DNA of 64,000 bases from assembly GCF_920984665.1 (NCBI RefSeq), contig NZ_CAKLBP010000007.1, forward strand, positions 124,001-188,000, in the 5' to 3' direction. The position numbers and the translations under genes were made by a program. The first letter of the stretch is position 1; each line of letters starts with the position of its first letter. The stretch comes from Pedobacter sp. Leaf170 (GTDB lineage: Bacteria > Bacteroidota > Bacteroidia > Sphingobacteriales > Sphingobacteriaceae). The notes under the pieces are model-generated. The model searched no databases. It had not been told where the DNA came from and saw nothing but the letters and a program-made list of their open reading frames with translations. This document shows positions 18,829-27,298 of the stretch, one piece after another.

Positions 18829-19320
18829 TTAGTTACGCATGTTAATATATTGTAACGGCTGGCCAAAATCCTCGTTTCTGCAAAGATTAATCACAGCCTG
18901 CAAATCATCAATCTTTTTAGCAGTTACTCTAACCTGATCATCCATAATTGCAGGTTGTACCTTCAAACCACTTGCTTTAATTTTAGCAACAACCTTCTTT
19001 GCAGCTTCTTTATCTAATCCTTCTTTAATACTGATTTCTTTTCTAATCATATTTCCAGAAGCCTGATGCTCATCACCAAAATTTAAACTTTTTGGGTCTA
19101 AATTTTGCTTCATCATGCGAGATATGATAGAGCCTTCTATGGCTTTTAAGCGCATATCATCTTCAGTAACAATGGTTACGGTGTTTGTTTTTTTATCAAG
19201 TTCGATGGTGCTTTTAGAATTATTGAAATCAAAACGATTCAAAATTTCTTTCTTAGCATTATTAATAGCGTTATCAAGTGTTTGCGCATCAACTTTACTT
19301 ACAATATCAAAAGAAGGCAT
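18829..19320 (-). CDS. YajQ family nucleotide-binding protein
   Basis: A 163-residue cytosolic protein matching YajQ over its full length: MPSFDIVSKVD at the start, ILNRFDF, and a C-terminal VRVTAKKIDDLQAVI segment. Members bind nucleotides, and the Xanthomonas homologue binds cyclic di-GMP and acts in signalling. Whether this one does is not visible from sequence. It is divergent from the Lys/Ala-rich gene at 19396 and heads a three-gene minus-strand group. Confidence 0.93.
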   Translation of the reverse strand: MPSFDIVSKVDAQTLDNAINNAKKEILNRFDFNNSKSTIELDKKTNTVTIVTEDDMRLKAIEGSIISRMMKQNLDPKSLNFGDEHQASGNMIRKEISIKEGLDKEAAKKVVAKIKASGLKVQPAIMDDQVRVTAKKIDDLQAVINLCRNEDFGQPLQYINMRN

Positions 19321-19395
19321 GGTTTTAGCTTTAAAGTAAAAAATTAAGTAGATTTAATTGAAATTAAATAACCTCACAAAAAAACGAAAAATAAT

Positions 19396-20016
19396 ATGAA
19401 AACTACTAAATCTAAGTCTCTAAAAAAGGTAACAAAAAAGGAGGTTAAAAAGCAGTTAGAGCAATCTATAACTGATAAATTTTTAGAAGTAATAAAAAGC
19501 CTGGGACACGATGCTTCAGAAATTAGTACAGAAATTGGAAAAGCCAGCAAAAGAGTGGCTAAAAAGTTAACAAAGAAATTTACTGTAATTAAAGCAGATG
19601 TTGGTCAAAAAATTGATGATTTAGTGCATACAACAAAAGCTAAACAGAAAGATGTTAAAAAGCCTATTGCTAAAGGCGTTGCTAAAGTAGAAAAAACAGC
19701 TGCAAAGGTTGTTAAAAAAGCTGTTTCAAAAGCTAAGCCAGTTGTTCAAAGCGTTAAAGTTGCCGCGATAGCTTCTGAAGAAAAAGCAGAAAAATTAATA
19801 TCTAAAAGCACCAATGCCGCAAAAAATGCAGTTTCTGAGGTGAAAAAAGCCACTCCAATTGTAAAAGAAGCCCAAACTGCAGTTAAAAAAACAATTTCTC
19901 GAGCCAAACCAGTTGCCAAAGAAACAGTAGCAAAATCTGCCACTGCTACTAAAGATGCAATAGATTCTGCAAACAAAACGATTAAAAAAGCTACAAAATC
20001 AGTTACAAAAAAATAA
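19396..20016 (+). CDS. Lys/Ala-rich histone H1-like basic protein
   Basis: A 206-residue highly basic protein. After a short N-terminal segment (about 20-60) with FLEVIKSLGHDASEI, most of the sequence is low-complexity Lys, Ala, Val and Ser with repeated KKA, KAKPV and KKAT units, resembling the C-terminal tail of histone H1, AlgP or bacterial Hc1-like proteins. Such proteins bind DNA or RNA by charge and may compact the nucleoid. The low complexity makes family assignment weak. The codon use is ordinary for the window. A hairpin follows 64 bases after the stop, before ppk. Confidence 0.7.
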   Translation: MKTTKSKSLKKVTKKEVKKQLEQSITDKFLEVIKSLGHDASEISTEIGKASKRVAKKLTKKFTVIKADVGQKIDDLVHTTKAKQKDVKKPIAKGVAKVEKTAAKVVKKAVSKAKPVVQSVKVAAIASEEKAEKLISKSTNAAKNAVSEVKKATPIVKEAQTAVKKTISRAKPVAKETVAKSATATKDAIDSANKTIKKATKSVTKK

Positions 20017-20080
20017 TTTGTTAATATTAATCGGTTTATGAATTAACATCGATTTAACAAATAAATTTGCAGTTTTGAAC

Positions 20081-20106
20081 ATCCCTGTTTTACAGGGATT
20101 TTTATT
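20081..20106 (+). terminator. Hairpin with T tract between the H1-like gene and ppk
   Basis: A seven-base stem (20081-20087 with 20093-20099), a five-base loop and a T-rich tail, TTTTATTTTTA. It reads as the terminator of the histone-like gene, only eight bases before the ppk start. A promoter-like TAAATTTG at 20062-20069 just upstream raises the alternative that it is a 5-prime structure in the ppk leader. Confidence 0.6.
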
Positions 20107-20113
20107 TTTATAG

Positions 20114-22171
20114 ATGAGCAAGAAGAAATTACCTTTTTTTAATAGAGAAATAAGCTGGTTGTATTTTAATGAACGCGTTTTACAAGAAGCAGCAGATGAA
20201 ACTGTTCCTTTAATTGAGCGCATAAAATTTCTCTCTATTTTTTCATCTAATTTAGAAGAGTTTTACAGGGTTAGAGTGGCAACAATGACCAGGCTTACCA
20301 ATTTGAATGATAAAGCAAAAGCCTTATTAGGCTTCAATCCTAAAAAAATCCTTAATGAAATTAAAAATATCGTTGTAAAGCAAGAGCGAAAATTCGATCA
20401 GCTTTTTCAAGCGACTTTAATTAATGAATTGGCTCAAAACCGTATTTTCATTTTAAATGATACCCAGTTAAACGTTAGCAGAGGCGAGTTTGTAAAAAAT
20501 CATTTCAGAGATAAAATCCTTTCGAACCTGGTTCCGATAATGCTCGATTTGGATAAGCCATTCCCCGAGCTTAAAGATCGTTTCCTTTACTTCTTTGTTA
20601 AGCTTTCTAAGAAAGATACTAAGGTTAGGGAAAAGTACGCCTTAATTGAAATGCCGCACAACCTGCCAAGGTTTTTGGTGTTGCCAGAAACAAATGATTT
20701 GAAATTTATCATCCTTGCAGAAGATATTATCCGTTATTGCCTTGATGATATTTTCTATGTGTTTAATTATGATAATTTAGAAGCTTATTCTATTCAGCTT
20801 ACGCGAGATGCAGAACTGGATATTGACAAAAATATTAACGACAAATTTATTGATGATTTAAAAAGTAGCTTAGAAAAACGTAAAAAAGGTAAACCCATGC
20901 GTTTGCTTTATGATTCGGCTATGCCACTTAATATGCTTACCGTTTTAGTTAATAAATTAAAGCTTGAAGCAGAAAGTTTAATTCCTGGAAATCGATACCA
21001 TAAATTTGGTGATTTTATTGCTTTCCCAAATGTTGGTGGAAAAGAGTTAGAATATTCGCCGATTGTTCCGTTAAAAGTTCATGGTTTACATAGAACCGAA
21101 AGTGTTTTTAATAAAATTGCTCATAAGGATTATTTAATTAATCTTCCTTATCAATCATACGACTATATTATTTTATTCTTACGCGAGGCTGCGATAGATC
21201 CAAAGGTGGTTGAAATTCAAATTACTTTATATCGCCTTGCAGAAAATTCTAAAGTTATAAATGCTTTAATTAATGCTGCAAAAAATGGCAAAACGGTTTC
21301 TGTTTTAGTAGAATTGAAAGCACGATTTGATGAGCAAGCCAATATTTTTTGGACTAGCCGTTTAATGGAAGAAGGGGTAAAAGTTAATTACGGTTTAACT
21401 GATTATAAAGTACATTCTAAAATTTGCCTTGTTAAGCGTATAGAAAAAGATAAACCCGTTTATTATGCAAATTTAGCCACTGGAAATTTTAACGAAAAAA
21501 CAGCCAACATATATTGCGACCATAGTATTTTCACTGCTAAAAAAGAAATTACAAACGATTTAGTAAAACTTTTTGATGCCTTAAATAAAAGAACTGTAAC
21601 TAAAGGATTTAAGCACTTAATTGTTTCTCCGCTCGAAAGCCGTTCTCGTTTAACCAATTTTATCAATCGAGAAATCAGAAATGCAAAGGCTGGTAAAATC
21701 GCTTATATTTTATTAAAAGTTAATAGTTTAGCCGATGAAAGCATCATTAACAAACTTTATGAAGCCAGTAATGCAGGCGTTAAAATTCAGCTTATTGTAA
21801 GGGGAATTTGTTGCCTTGTTCCTGGTATTAAGGGTTTTAGCGAAAATATTTCTGCTGTAAGTATTATCGATAAATTTCTGGAACACGCCCGTGTTTACAT
21901 CTTCAGCAATAATGGTAAAAACGATATGTATTTATCATCTGCAGATTTAATGAGCAGAAATATAGACCATAGGGTAGAAGTTGGTTTTCCGGTTTTAGAC
22001 CCAGATGTTAAGCAAGAAATTCAGGATATTATTGATATACAACTTCAGGATAATACAAAAGCCCGCCAAATAAATGCTTTAAACAATAATAAATACCATA
22101 AAAACAGATTAAGTAAGAAAACCCGTGCTCAGGTAGATATTTATAACTATTTGAAAACGAAACATCAATAA
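20114..22171 (+). CDS. ppk1: Polyphosphate kinase 1
   Basis: Ppk1 reversibly transfers the terminal phosphate of ATP to long-chain inorganic polyphosphate. The 685 residues match the family. The N-terminal domain opens with FFNREISWLYFNERVLQEA, the typical Ppk start. The autophosphorylated histidine is His434 in DYKVHSKIC, equivalent to E. coli His435; the second phospholipase D-like motif lies in YCDHSIF near residue 472. The exopolyphosphatase gene starts one base after the stop, so both are one operon, which pairs synthesis and hydrolysis of the polymer. They converge on the pentose phosphate gene run. Confidence 0.97.
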   Translation: MSKKKLPFFNREISWLYFNERVLQEAADETVPLIERIKFLSIFSSNLEEFYRVRVATMTRLTNLNDKAKALLGFNPKKILNEIKNIVVKQERKFDQLFQATLINELAQNRIFILNDTQLNVSRGEFVKNHFRDKILSNLVPIMLDLDKPFPELKDRFLYFFVKLSKKDTKVREKYALIEMPHNLPRFLVLPETNDLKFIILAEDIIRYCLDDIFYVFNYDNLEAYSIQLTRDAELDIDKNINDKFIDDLKSSLEKRKKGKPMRLLYDSAMPLNMLTVLVNKLKLEAESLIPGNRYHKFGDFIAFPNVGGKELEYSPIVPLKVHGLHRTESVFNKIAHKDYLINLPYQSYDYIILFLREAAIDPKVVEIQITLYRLAENSKVINALINAAKNGKTVSVLVELKARFDEQANIFWTSRLMEEGVKVNYGLTDYKVHSKICLVKRIEKDKPVYYANLATGNFNEKTANIYCDHSIFTAKKEITNDLVKLFDALNKRTVTKGFKHLIVSPLESRSRLTNFINREIRNAKAGKIAYILLKVNSLADESIINKLYEASNAGVKIQLIVRGICCLVPGIKGFSENISAVSIIDKFLEHARVYIFSNNGKNDMYLSSADLMSRNIDHRVEVGFPVLDPDVKQEIQDIIDIQLQDNTKARQINALNNNKYHKNRLSKKTRAQVDIYNYLKTKHQ

Positions 22172-22172
22172 T

Positions 22173-23054
22173 ATGTTAAGATACGCTGCCATAGATATTG
22201 GCTCAAATGCCGTTAGACTTTTAATCGCCGATATCTCTAAACACGACGGTAAATTTAAATACAAGAAAAATACCTTAATTAGGGTTCCGTTAAGACTTGG
22301 TGATGATGCATTTTTAGACCAGAAAATATCTGCTAAGAAAGCAGAAGACCTGGTTAAAACCATGTTGGCTTTTAAAAACCTTATGGATGTTTACCACGTT
22401 ACAGAATATTTGGCCTGTGCTACATCAGCTATGCGTGAAGCTGATAACGGACAAGATATTGTGAAATTAATTAAAGAGCGAGCCGAAATAGATCTAGAAA
22501 TTATTGAAGGTCAGCGTGAAGCTAATATAATTTATGCCAACCATATCGAACAAGATTTGGATCAAAGCAAAACATATCTTTATATTGATGTTGGTGGAGG
22601 TAGTACAGAACTTTCGGTTTTTGTAGATGGCATTCCGGAAGCCTCAAAATCATTTAATATCGGTACCATCAGAATGCTTGATAATCAGGATAAAGAAGAA
22701 ACATGGGACGAAATGAAAACCTGGGTTAAGCACCACACCAAAAATCATAAAAATCTGGCAGCCATTGGTACTGGTGGTAACATTAACAAGCTTTTTCGCA
22801 TGGCGGATGAAAAGGATGGCGCACCAATGTCTCTACAAAAACTAAATACACTTTATAATAAACTAACCAGCTATTCATTAAAAGAAAGAATTCATACTTT
22901 AGGTTTAAATCCGGATAGGGCAGATGTTATTATACCTGCCAGCGAAATTTATCTTACTTTGATGAAATGGACTGGGATTAAAATGATTTATGTACCTAAG
23001 GTTGGGATGGTAGATGGTATAATTAAACTCTTAATAGAGGAAAAATTAGATTAA
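22173..23054 (+). CDS. ppx: Ppx/GppA exopolyphosphatase
   Basis: A 293-residue phosphatase of the actin-like ATPase fold. The phosphate-binding loops are IDIGSNAVRLLI at residues 6-17 and VGGGSTELS near 141-149. It removes terminal phosphates from polyphosphate; the GppA activity on pppGpp is also possible in this family. It is a short form lacking the C-terminal HD-like domain of the 513-residue E. coli enzyme, as in many Bacteroidota and Actinobacteria. It begins one base after ppk1. Its stop codon overlaps by three bases the stop of the convergent DUF5655 gene. Confidence 0.93.
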   Translation: MLRYAAIDIGSNAVRLLIADISKHDGKFKYKKNTLIRVPLRLGDDAFLDQKISAKKAEDLVKTMLAFKNLMDVYHVTEYLACATSAMREADNGQDIVKLIKERAEIDLEIIEGQREANIIYANHIEQDLDQSKTYLYIDVGGGSTELSVFVDGIPEASKSFNIGTIRMLDNQDKEETWDEMKTWVKHHTKNHKNLAAIGTGGNINKLFRMADEKDGAPMSLQKLNTLYNKLTSYSLKERIHTLGLNPDRADVIIPASEIYLTLMKWTGIKMIYVPKVGMVDGIIKLLIEEKLD

Positions 23055-23407
23055 TATTCTTCTGAATAAGCTTTGTTTAGATAACTTTTTACTTCAGTAT
23101 TTATATCGTCGTTAAAATACAATCGCAGATGATGATTATATTGGTTTGTTCCGAAAACCTGAGCAATTTTTGTGAAACATAAATTATCTTCAAAGCAGAC
23201 ATTGAATGGAATTACAACGTGAACGAAGTTTTTACCCAATTGGGTTACATAAGCGATTTTGTTTTTCCCTTTAATGGCGATCATAGATTTTAAGGGTTGC
23301 AATTCTACCGGGCCAATCTTATTAAATTCATCAATAAAAAAACGGAATAACTCAAGAGTATATTCCGTTTTTCCTTTTAAAAAATCTGATAGTTCTTTGT
23401 CAGACAT
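23051..23407 (-). CDS. DUF5655-like small protein
   Basis: A 118-residue cytosolic protein. The pattern LELFRFFIDEFNKIGPVELQ, then an IAIKGKNKIAYV strand pair and a C-terminal HHLRLYFNDDIN...LNKAYSE segment resembles the DUF5655 domain, whose function is unknown. Identification is by pattern memory and moderate. It starts three bases after the pgl stop, so it is probably translated from the gnd-zwf-pgl transcript. A terminator-like hairpin lies inside its first 23 codons, so full-length transcripts may be rare. Confidence 0.6.
   Translation of the reverse strand: MSDKELSDFLKGKTEYTLELFRFFIDEFNKIGPVELQPLKSMIAIKGKNKIAYVTQLGKNFVHVVIPFNVCFEDNLCFTKIAQVFGTNQYNHHLRLYFNDDINTEVKSYLNKAYSEEY
23339..23371 (-). 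terminator. Terminator-like hairpin inside the DUF5655 coding region
   Basis: A perfect 11-base inverted repeat (23339-23349 and 23361-23371) with an 11-base loop, followed on the minus strand by seven T residues. It is 40-72 bases beyond the pgl stop, the usual place for a terminator of the zwf-pgl transcript, yet it encodes residues about 13-23 of the next protein. On the plus strand it also ends in a T-rich tract. Confidence 0.6.
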
Positions 23408-23410
23408 ATT

Positions 23411-24136
23411 TTATTCTTCCAATAATTTGGCTGCAGCTTCATTAACAAACCAGGTTAATTTACCATCAACTGGATTTATAAGTTGCGCAGGGTAAGTTGC
23501 AAAATCTTTTGTTTCATCGCCAATAACATGCCTTAAAGCCTCTGCTTTATTTTCGCCAAATGCCAGGAAAGCTATATTTTCAGCTTTATTGATTAAAGGC
23601 GCCGTCATACTTACTCTGTAGGTATTAAGTTTTTCTACAAATACTGCGGCAACATTTACCTCTTCATCATTTACCAAATCAGTATGTGGGAAAATAGATG
23701 CGGTATGTGCATCATCGCCCATGCCAAGCAAAATTAAATCAAAAACAATATCGCTTCCTTTAAAATGTGCGTCGATACTTTTCTTATATTCAATTGCTGC
23801 TTTTTCTGGCGCTAACGTGGTGTTAACATAAAAAATATGATCTTCTGCTACGTTTAAATTATCAAAGAAATTCTTCTTCGCCATTAAGCCATTGTAGTTT
23901 TCATCGGTATTTGGCACATTTCGTTCATCCCCAAAAAAGAAATAAACCTTTTCCCAGTCAATCCTGTCTTTACAATCAACAGATAAAATTCTGTATAATT
24001 CTTTTGGCGAATTTCCACCGGTTAAAACAAAATTAAAACGATCGTTTTCTTCAATTGCCATTTCAGCAATTTTTATAATGTAATCAGCTAAATCCTGATT
24101 TAATTCTTCGAGCGTTTTATAAATAAGTAGGTTCAT
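23411..24136 (-). CDS. pgl: 6-phosphogluconolactonase
   Basis: Hydrolyses 6-phosphogluconolactone to 6-phosphogluconate, the second step of the oxidative pentose phosphate pathway. The length (241 residues) and the motifs FVLTGGNSPKELYR, FFGDERNVP and GMGDDAHTASIFP are those of the SOL/DevB family. The start chosen is the ATG at 24134-24136 (MNLLIYKTLEEL). An ATG seven codons upstream at 24157 lies inside a dispersed palindromic repeat, so it is unlikely to be used. It is downstream of zwf and gnd, and three bases before the DUF5655 gene. Confidence 0.93.
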   Translation of the reverse strand: MNLLIYKTLEELNQDLADYIIKIAEMAIEENDRFNFVLTGGNSPKELYRILSVDCKDRIDWEKVYFFFGDERNVPNTDENYNGLMAKKNFFDNLNVAEDHIFYVNTTLAPEKAAIEYKKSIDAHFKGSDIVFDLILLGMGDDAHTASIFPHTDLVNDEEVNVAAVFVEKLNTYRVSMTAPLINKAENIAFLAFGENKAEALRHVIGDETKDFATYPAQLINPVDGKLTWFVNEAAAKLLEE

Positions 24137-24153
24137 GTGTTGTAAATTGGATG

Positions 24154-24230
24154 TCATGTTGAGCTACAAAGCAATCTTAAAATAAACTGATTTACTAACG
24201 CTTTAAGATTGCTTCGTGCCTCGCAATGAC
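24154..24230 (-). repeat. REP-like imperfect palindrome between zwf and pgl
   Basis: Two 25-base arms (24154-24178 and 24206-24230) match at about 19 positions, and their inner part forms a perfect 13-base inverted repeat (24169-24181 with 24202-24214). The right arm is the same unit as the copy at 14756-14790. In mRNA it would form a long hairpin between zwf and pgl, which could alter stability of the two parts. Confidence 0.75.
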
Positions 24231-24242
24231 AGGTAATGAGTA

Positions 24243-25757
24243 TTAATCTTTATTCTTTAATGGCAAATTAAACCAATGGAAGCCATCTCTTGCAATAAGT
24301 GCTTCGGCTTCTTCTGGTCCCCAACTATCAGCAGGGTAATTTGGAAAATTGATTGATTTTTTGCTTTCCCATGTATTTAAAATAGGCATTACCAATTCCC
24401 ATGCAGCCTCTACCTGGTCGCCACGCATAAACAAAGTTTGGTCGCCCATCATGGCATCAAGCAGCAAAGTTTCGTAAGCTTCAGGTGTATCACCTTCATA
24501 CGTTCCTTTATAATCAAAAACCATATCAACAGGGTTTAAAATCATATCTAAACCTGGTCTTTTAGCTTGTACCTGCATGCGGATGCTCATTTCTGGCTGC
24601 AAGCTGATAATTAATCTATTTTGTTGCCAGTTTTCGGTTACACCAGATGAAAAAATTTGATGCGGAACATCTCTAAACTGAATAGTAATAAGTGATGAAG
24701 TTTGATTTAAACGTTTTCCGGTTCTTAAATAAAAAGGAATACCTTGCCATCTCCAGTTATCAATATGGAATTTTACAGCAGCAAAAGTTTCGGTATTTGA
24801 ATGGTCGTCAACGCCTTTTTCCTGGCGATAACCTGGAACTTCTTTACCTTCAACCCAACCTTTGCTATACTGCCCGCGAACGGTATTGAAACGAATTTCA
24901 TCTGCATTAAATGGTCGCATTGCTCTTAAAACCTCAACCTTTCGGTTTCTAATTTCATCTGCATCAAAATTAATTGGTGCTTCCATACCAATCAAACATA
25001 CCAATTGTAGCAAGTGGTTTTGAATCATATCTCTTAATGCACCAGAACCTTCATAATAACCGCCTCTATCTCCAACACCTAATTGTTCAGATACTGATAT
25101 TTGCACATGGTCTATATAGGTTCTGTTCCACAATGGTTCGAAAAGTGCATTTGCAAAGCGGAAAGCCATCATGTTTTGTACAGTTTCTTTACCTAGATAA
25201 TGGTCTATACGATAAATCTGCTTTTCAGTAAAAATTGTACTTAATAGCTTATTTAATTCTTTTGCAGATTCTAAATCATGACCAAAAGGTTTTTCGATAA
25301 CGATGCGACTATTGTCTTCGTTTTGCGTTAACTTATATTTATGCAAACATTCTGCAATAATAGGGAAGAAGTTCGGTGCAACTGCCAGGTAAAAAATAAC
25401 CTGCGTTTCTGGTCCGAAATCTTTTTGATATTTCTCTACCGCTGCTTTTAAGTTTTCGAAAGTTTTTGGTTGCGCAAAATCGGTAGGGCAATAGTGTATA
25501 GTATTGCCAAAATCTTCCCACTTCTCTTTTTTAACCTTTCCAGAACGCGAAAATTGGTTTACAGCATCCTCTAATGCTTCATTATAACTCTTATCTGTAA
25601 ACTCTGTTCTACCTGTTCCAATTATTGCAAATTTATCAGGCATGTAGCCTTCCATAAATAAATTGTAAAGCGCAGGAGCAAGTTTACGTTTATTTAAATC
25701 GCCGGTGCCACCAAATATTACAAATATTGTAGGGCTTAATGCGGTGTTTGATTTCAT
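24243..25757 (-). CDS. zwf: Glucose-6-phosphate 1-dehydrogenase
   Basis: Oxidises glucose 6-phosphate to 6-phosphogluconolactone with reduction of NADP, the entry step of the oxidative pentose phosphate pathway. It has 504 residues, the usual length. The cofactor loop is IFGGTGDLNKRKL near residue 14, and the substrate-binding and catalytic motif RIDHYLGKE is near residue 185. It lies 30 bases downstream of gnd and is followed by a repeat and pgl, so gnd, zwf and pgl form one transcriptional run. Confidence 0.97.
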   Translation of the reverse strand: MKSNTALSPTIFVIFGGTGDLNKRKLAPALYNLFMEGYMPDKFAIIGTGRTEFTDKSYNEALEDAVNQFSRSGKVKKEKWEDFGNTIHYCPTDFAQPKTFENLKAAVEKYQKDFGPETQVIFYLAVAPNFFPIIAECLHKYKLTQNEDNSRIVIEKPFGHDLESAKELNKLLSTIFTEKQIYRIDHYLGKETVQNMMAFRFANALFEPLWNRTYIDHVQISVSEQLGVGDRGGYYEGSGALRDMIQNHLLQLVCLIGMEAPINFDADEIRNRKVEVLRAMRPFNADEIRFNTVRGQYSKGWVEGKEVPGYRQEKGVDDHSNTETFAAVKFHIDNWRWQGIPFYLRTGKRLNQTSSLITIQFRDVPHQIFSSGVTENWQQNRLIISLQPEMSIRMQVQAKRPGLDMILNPVDMVFDYKGTYEGDTPEAYETLLLDAMMGDQTLFMRGDQVEAAWELVMPILNTWESKKSINFPNYPADSWGPEEAEALIARDGFHWFNLPLKNKD

Positions 25758-25787
25758 TTTATTTGTTTATTAAAACTAGGGATGCGT

Positions 25788-27203
25788 TTATGAAAGTTTA
25801 TTCCAATCGGCATGGAACACACCATCTTTGTCAATTCTTTCAAAAGTATGAGCACCAAAGAAATCTCTCTGAGCCTGAATTAAATTTGAAGGCATTCTTG
25901 CCGTTGTTATGGTATCGAAATAAGTTAGCGTAGATGCAAATGCCGGAATACCTACACCTGCGTTTACACAAGCAGAAATAGTTTTGCGTGTGCCTTTTAA
26001 TGTGTTTTTAATGATTTCCTGTATGCCAGAATCACCAAATAAATGTTCTAATGAATTATTTTTATCGTATGCCTGATAAATATCCTCTAAAAATTTAGCT
26101 CTGATGATACAACCACCACGCCAGATTTTAGCAATTTCTTGTAATTGCAAATCATACTGATATTCTTTAGAAGCTTGTACCAGTAAGTGCATGCCTTGTG
26201 CATAGGCGCTAATCATCGAGAAATAAAAAGCATCTTCTAATTCATCAACAGAAACATCAATTTTGCCATCTTTTTTGCCAAATGCTTCTTCTAATGAAAC
26301 TCTAAGCTTTTTAAATTTTGATAAATCGCGATTCGATACAGCCTCATTAATAGTTGGCACCGGAAGTTGTAATTCCATTGAAACTTCAGAAGTCCATTTT
26401 CCTGTTCCTTTTGAACGGGCTTCGTCTTTAATCTGATCTAATAAATCATTTTGAGTTTCGGTATCTTTAAATAGGAAAATCTCTGCAGTAATTTCCAACA
26501 AAAATGATTGCAGGCGACCTTCGTTCCATTTTTTGAAAACCTTATATATTTCTTCGTTTGAATAGCCTAAACCATTTTTTAAGATTCCGTAAACTTCGGC
26601 AATGAGTTCCATAATTGCATATTCTATGCCATTATGCACCATTTTAACAAAGTGACCAGAGGCACCCGGACCTATATAAGTTACGCATGGGTCGTTATTA
26701 ACTTTTGCGGCAATAGCATCGAAAATATCTTTTACAACATTGTAAGCTTGTTTATCGCCACCCGGCATCATACTTGGGCCAAAACGTGCGCCTTCTTCGC
26801 CACCAGAAATACCCATGCCAAAGAAGTGCAAGCCTTCTTTTTCTAATTCATCAACACGGCGGTTTGTATCTGTAAAGTGAGAGTTTCCGCTATCGATAAT
26901 AATATCTCCTTTGCTTAAAAGTGGTTTTAACTCGGCTATAACGCTATCAACAATTGGTCCGGCAGGTACAAGTAACACCAAAGTTCTAGGTGTAGATAAA
27001 TGACTGATAAAATTTTCGATATTATCGAAACCTTCGAGATTATGTTTTTTACCTTCTTCTTCGAGTTTTGCAATCATTTTCTGGTCTTTATCGTAACCAG
27101 TAACAGAAAAACCTTTATCGGCCATGTTTAGTAAAAGGTTACGGCCCATGGTGCCTAAACCAATCATTCCTAATTTGTATTGCTTTGAATCGCTGTTTGC
27201 CAT
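25788..27203 (-). CDS. gnd: 6-phosphogluconate dehydrogenase (decarboxylating)
   Basis: Converts 6-phosphogluconate to ribulose 5-phosphate and CO2 with NADP reduction. With the ATG at 27203 it has 471 residues, typical of the long-chain family. The cofactor motif is GMIGLGTMGRNL; the substrate and catalytic segments SGGEEGARFGPSMMPGG and KMVHNGIEYAIMEL are intact. An upstream TTG at 27224 is in frame but unneeded, as MANSDSKQYKLGMIG fits the family start. It is first of gnd-zwf-pgl and follows the ROK kinase after 95 bases. Confidence 0.97.
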   Translation of the reverse strand: MANSDSKQYKLGMIGLGTMGRNLLLNMADKGFSVTGYDKDQKMIAKLEEEGKKHNLEGFDNIENFISHLSTPRTLVLLVPAGPIVDSVIAELKPLLSKGDIIIDSGNSHFTDTNRRVDELEKEGLHFFGMGISGGEEGARFGPSMMPGGDKQAYNVVKDIFDAIAAKVNNDPCVTYIGPGASGHFVKMVHNGIEYAIMELIAEVYGILKNGLGYSNEEIYKVFKKWNEGRLQSFLLEITAEIFLFKDTETQNDLLDQIKDEARSKGTGKWTSEVSMELQLPVPTINEAVSNRDLSKFKKLRVSLEEAFGKKDGKIDVSVDELEDAFYFSMISAYAQGMHLLVQASKEYQYDLQLQEIAKIWRGGCIIRAKFLEDIYQAYDKNNSLEHLFGDSGIQEIIKNTLKGTRKTISACVNAGVGIPAFASTLTYFDTITTARMPSNLIQAQRDFFGAHTFERIDKDGVFHADWNKLS

Positions 27204-27298
27204 TTTTATTTCTTTTATACCCAAAATTAGGGTTTACAAATTAATATATGCGTGTGTGTTGTTAATTGATTGTAATAAAAATCTAATCGGTTATTCAA

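Noticed and set aside
24137..24157. Upstream ATG for pgl
   Set aside because: The ATG falls within a dispersed palindromic repeat, and the shorter form matches the family start better.
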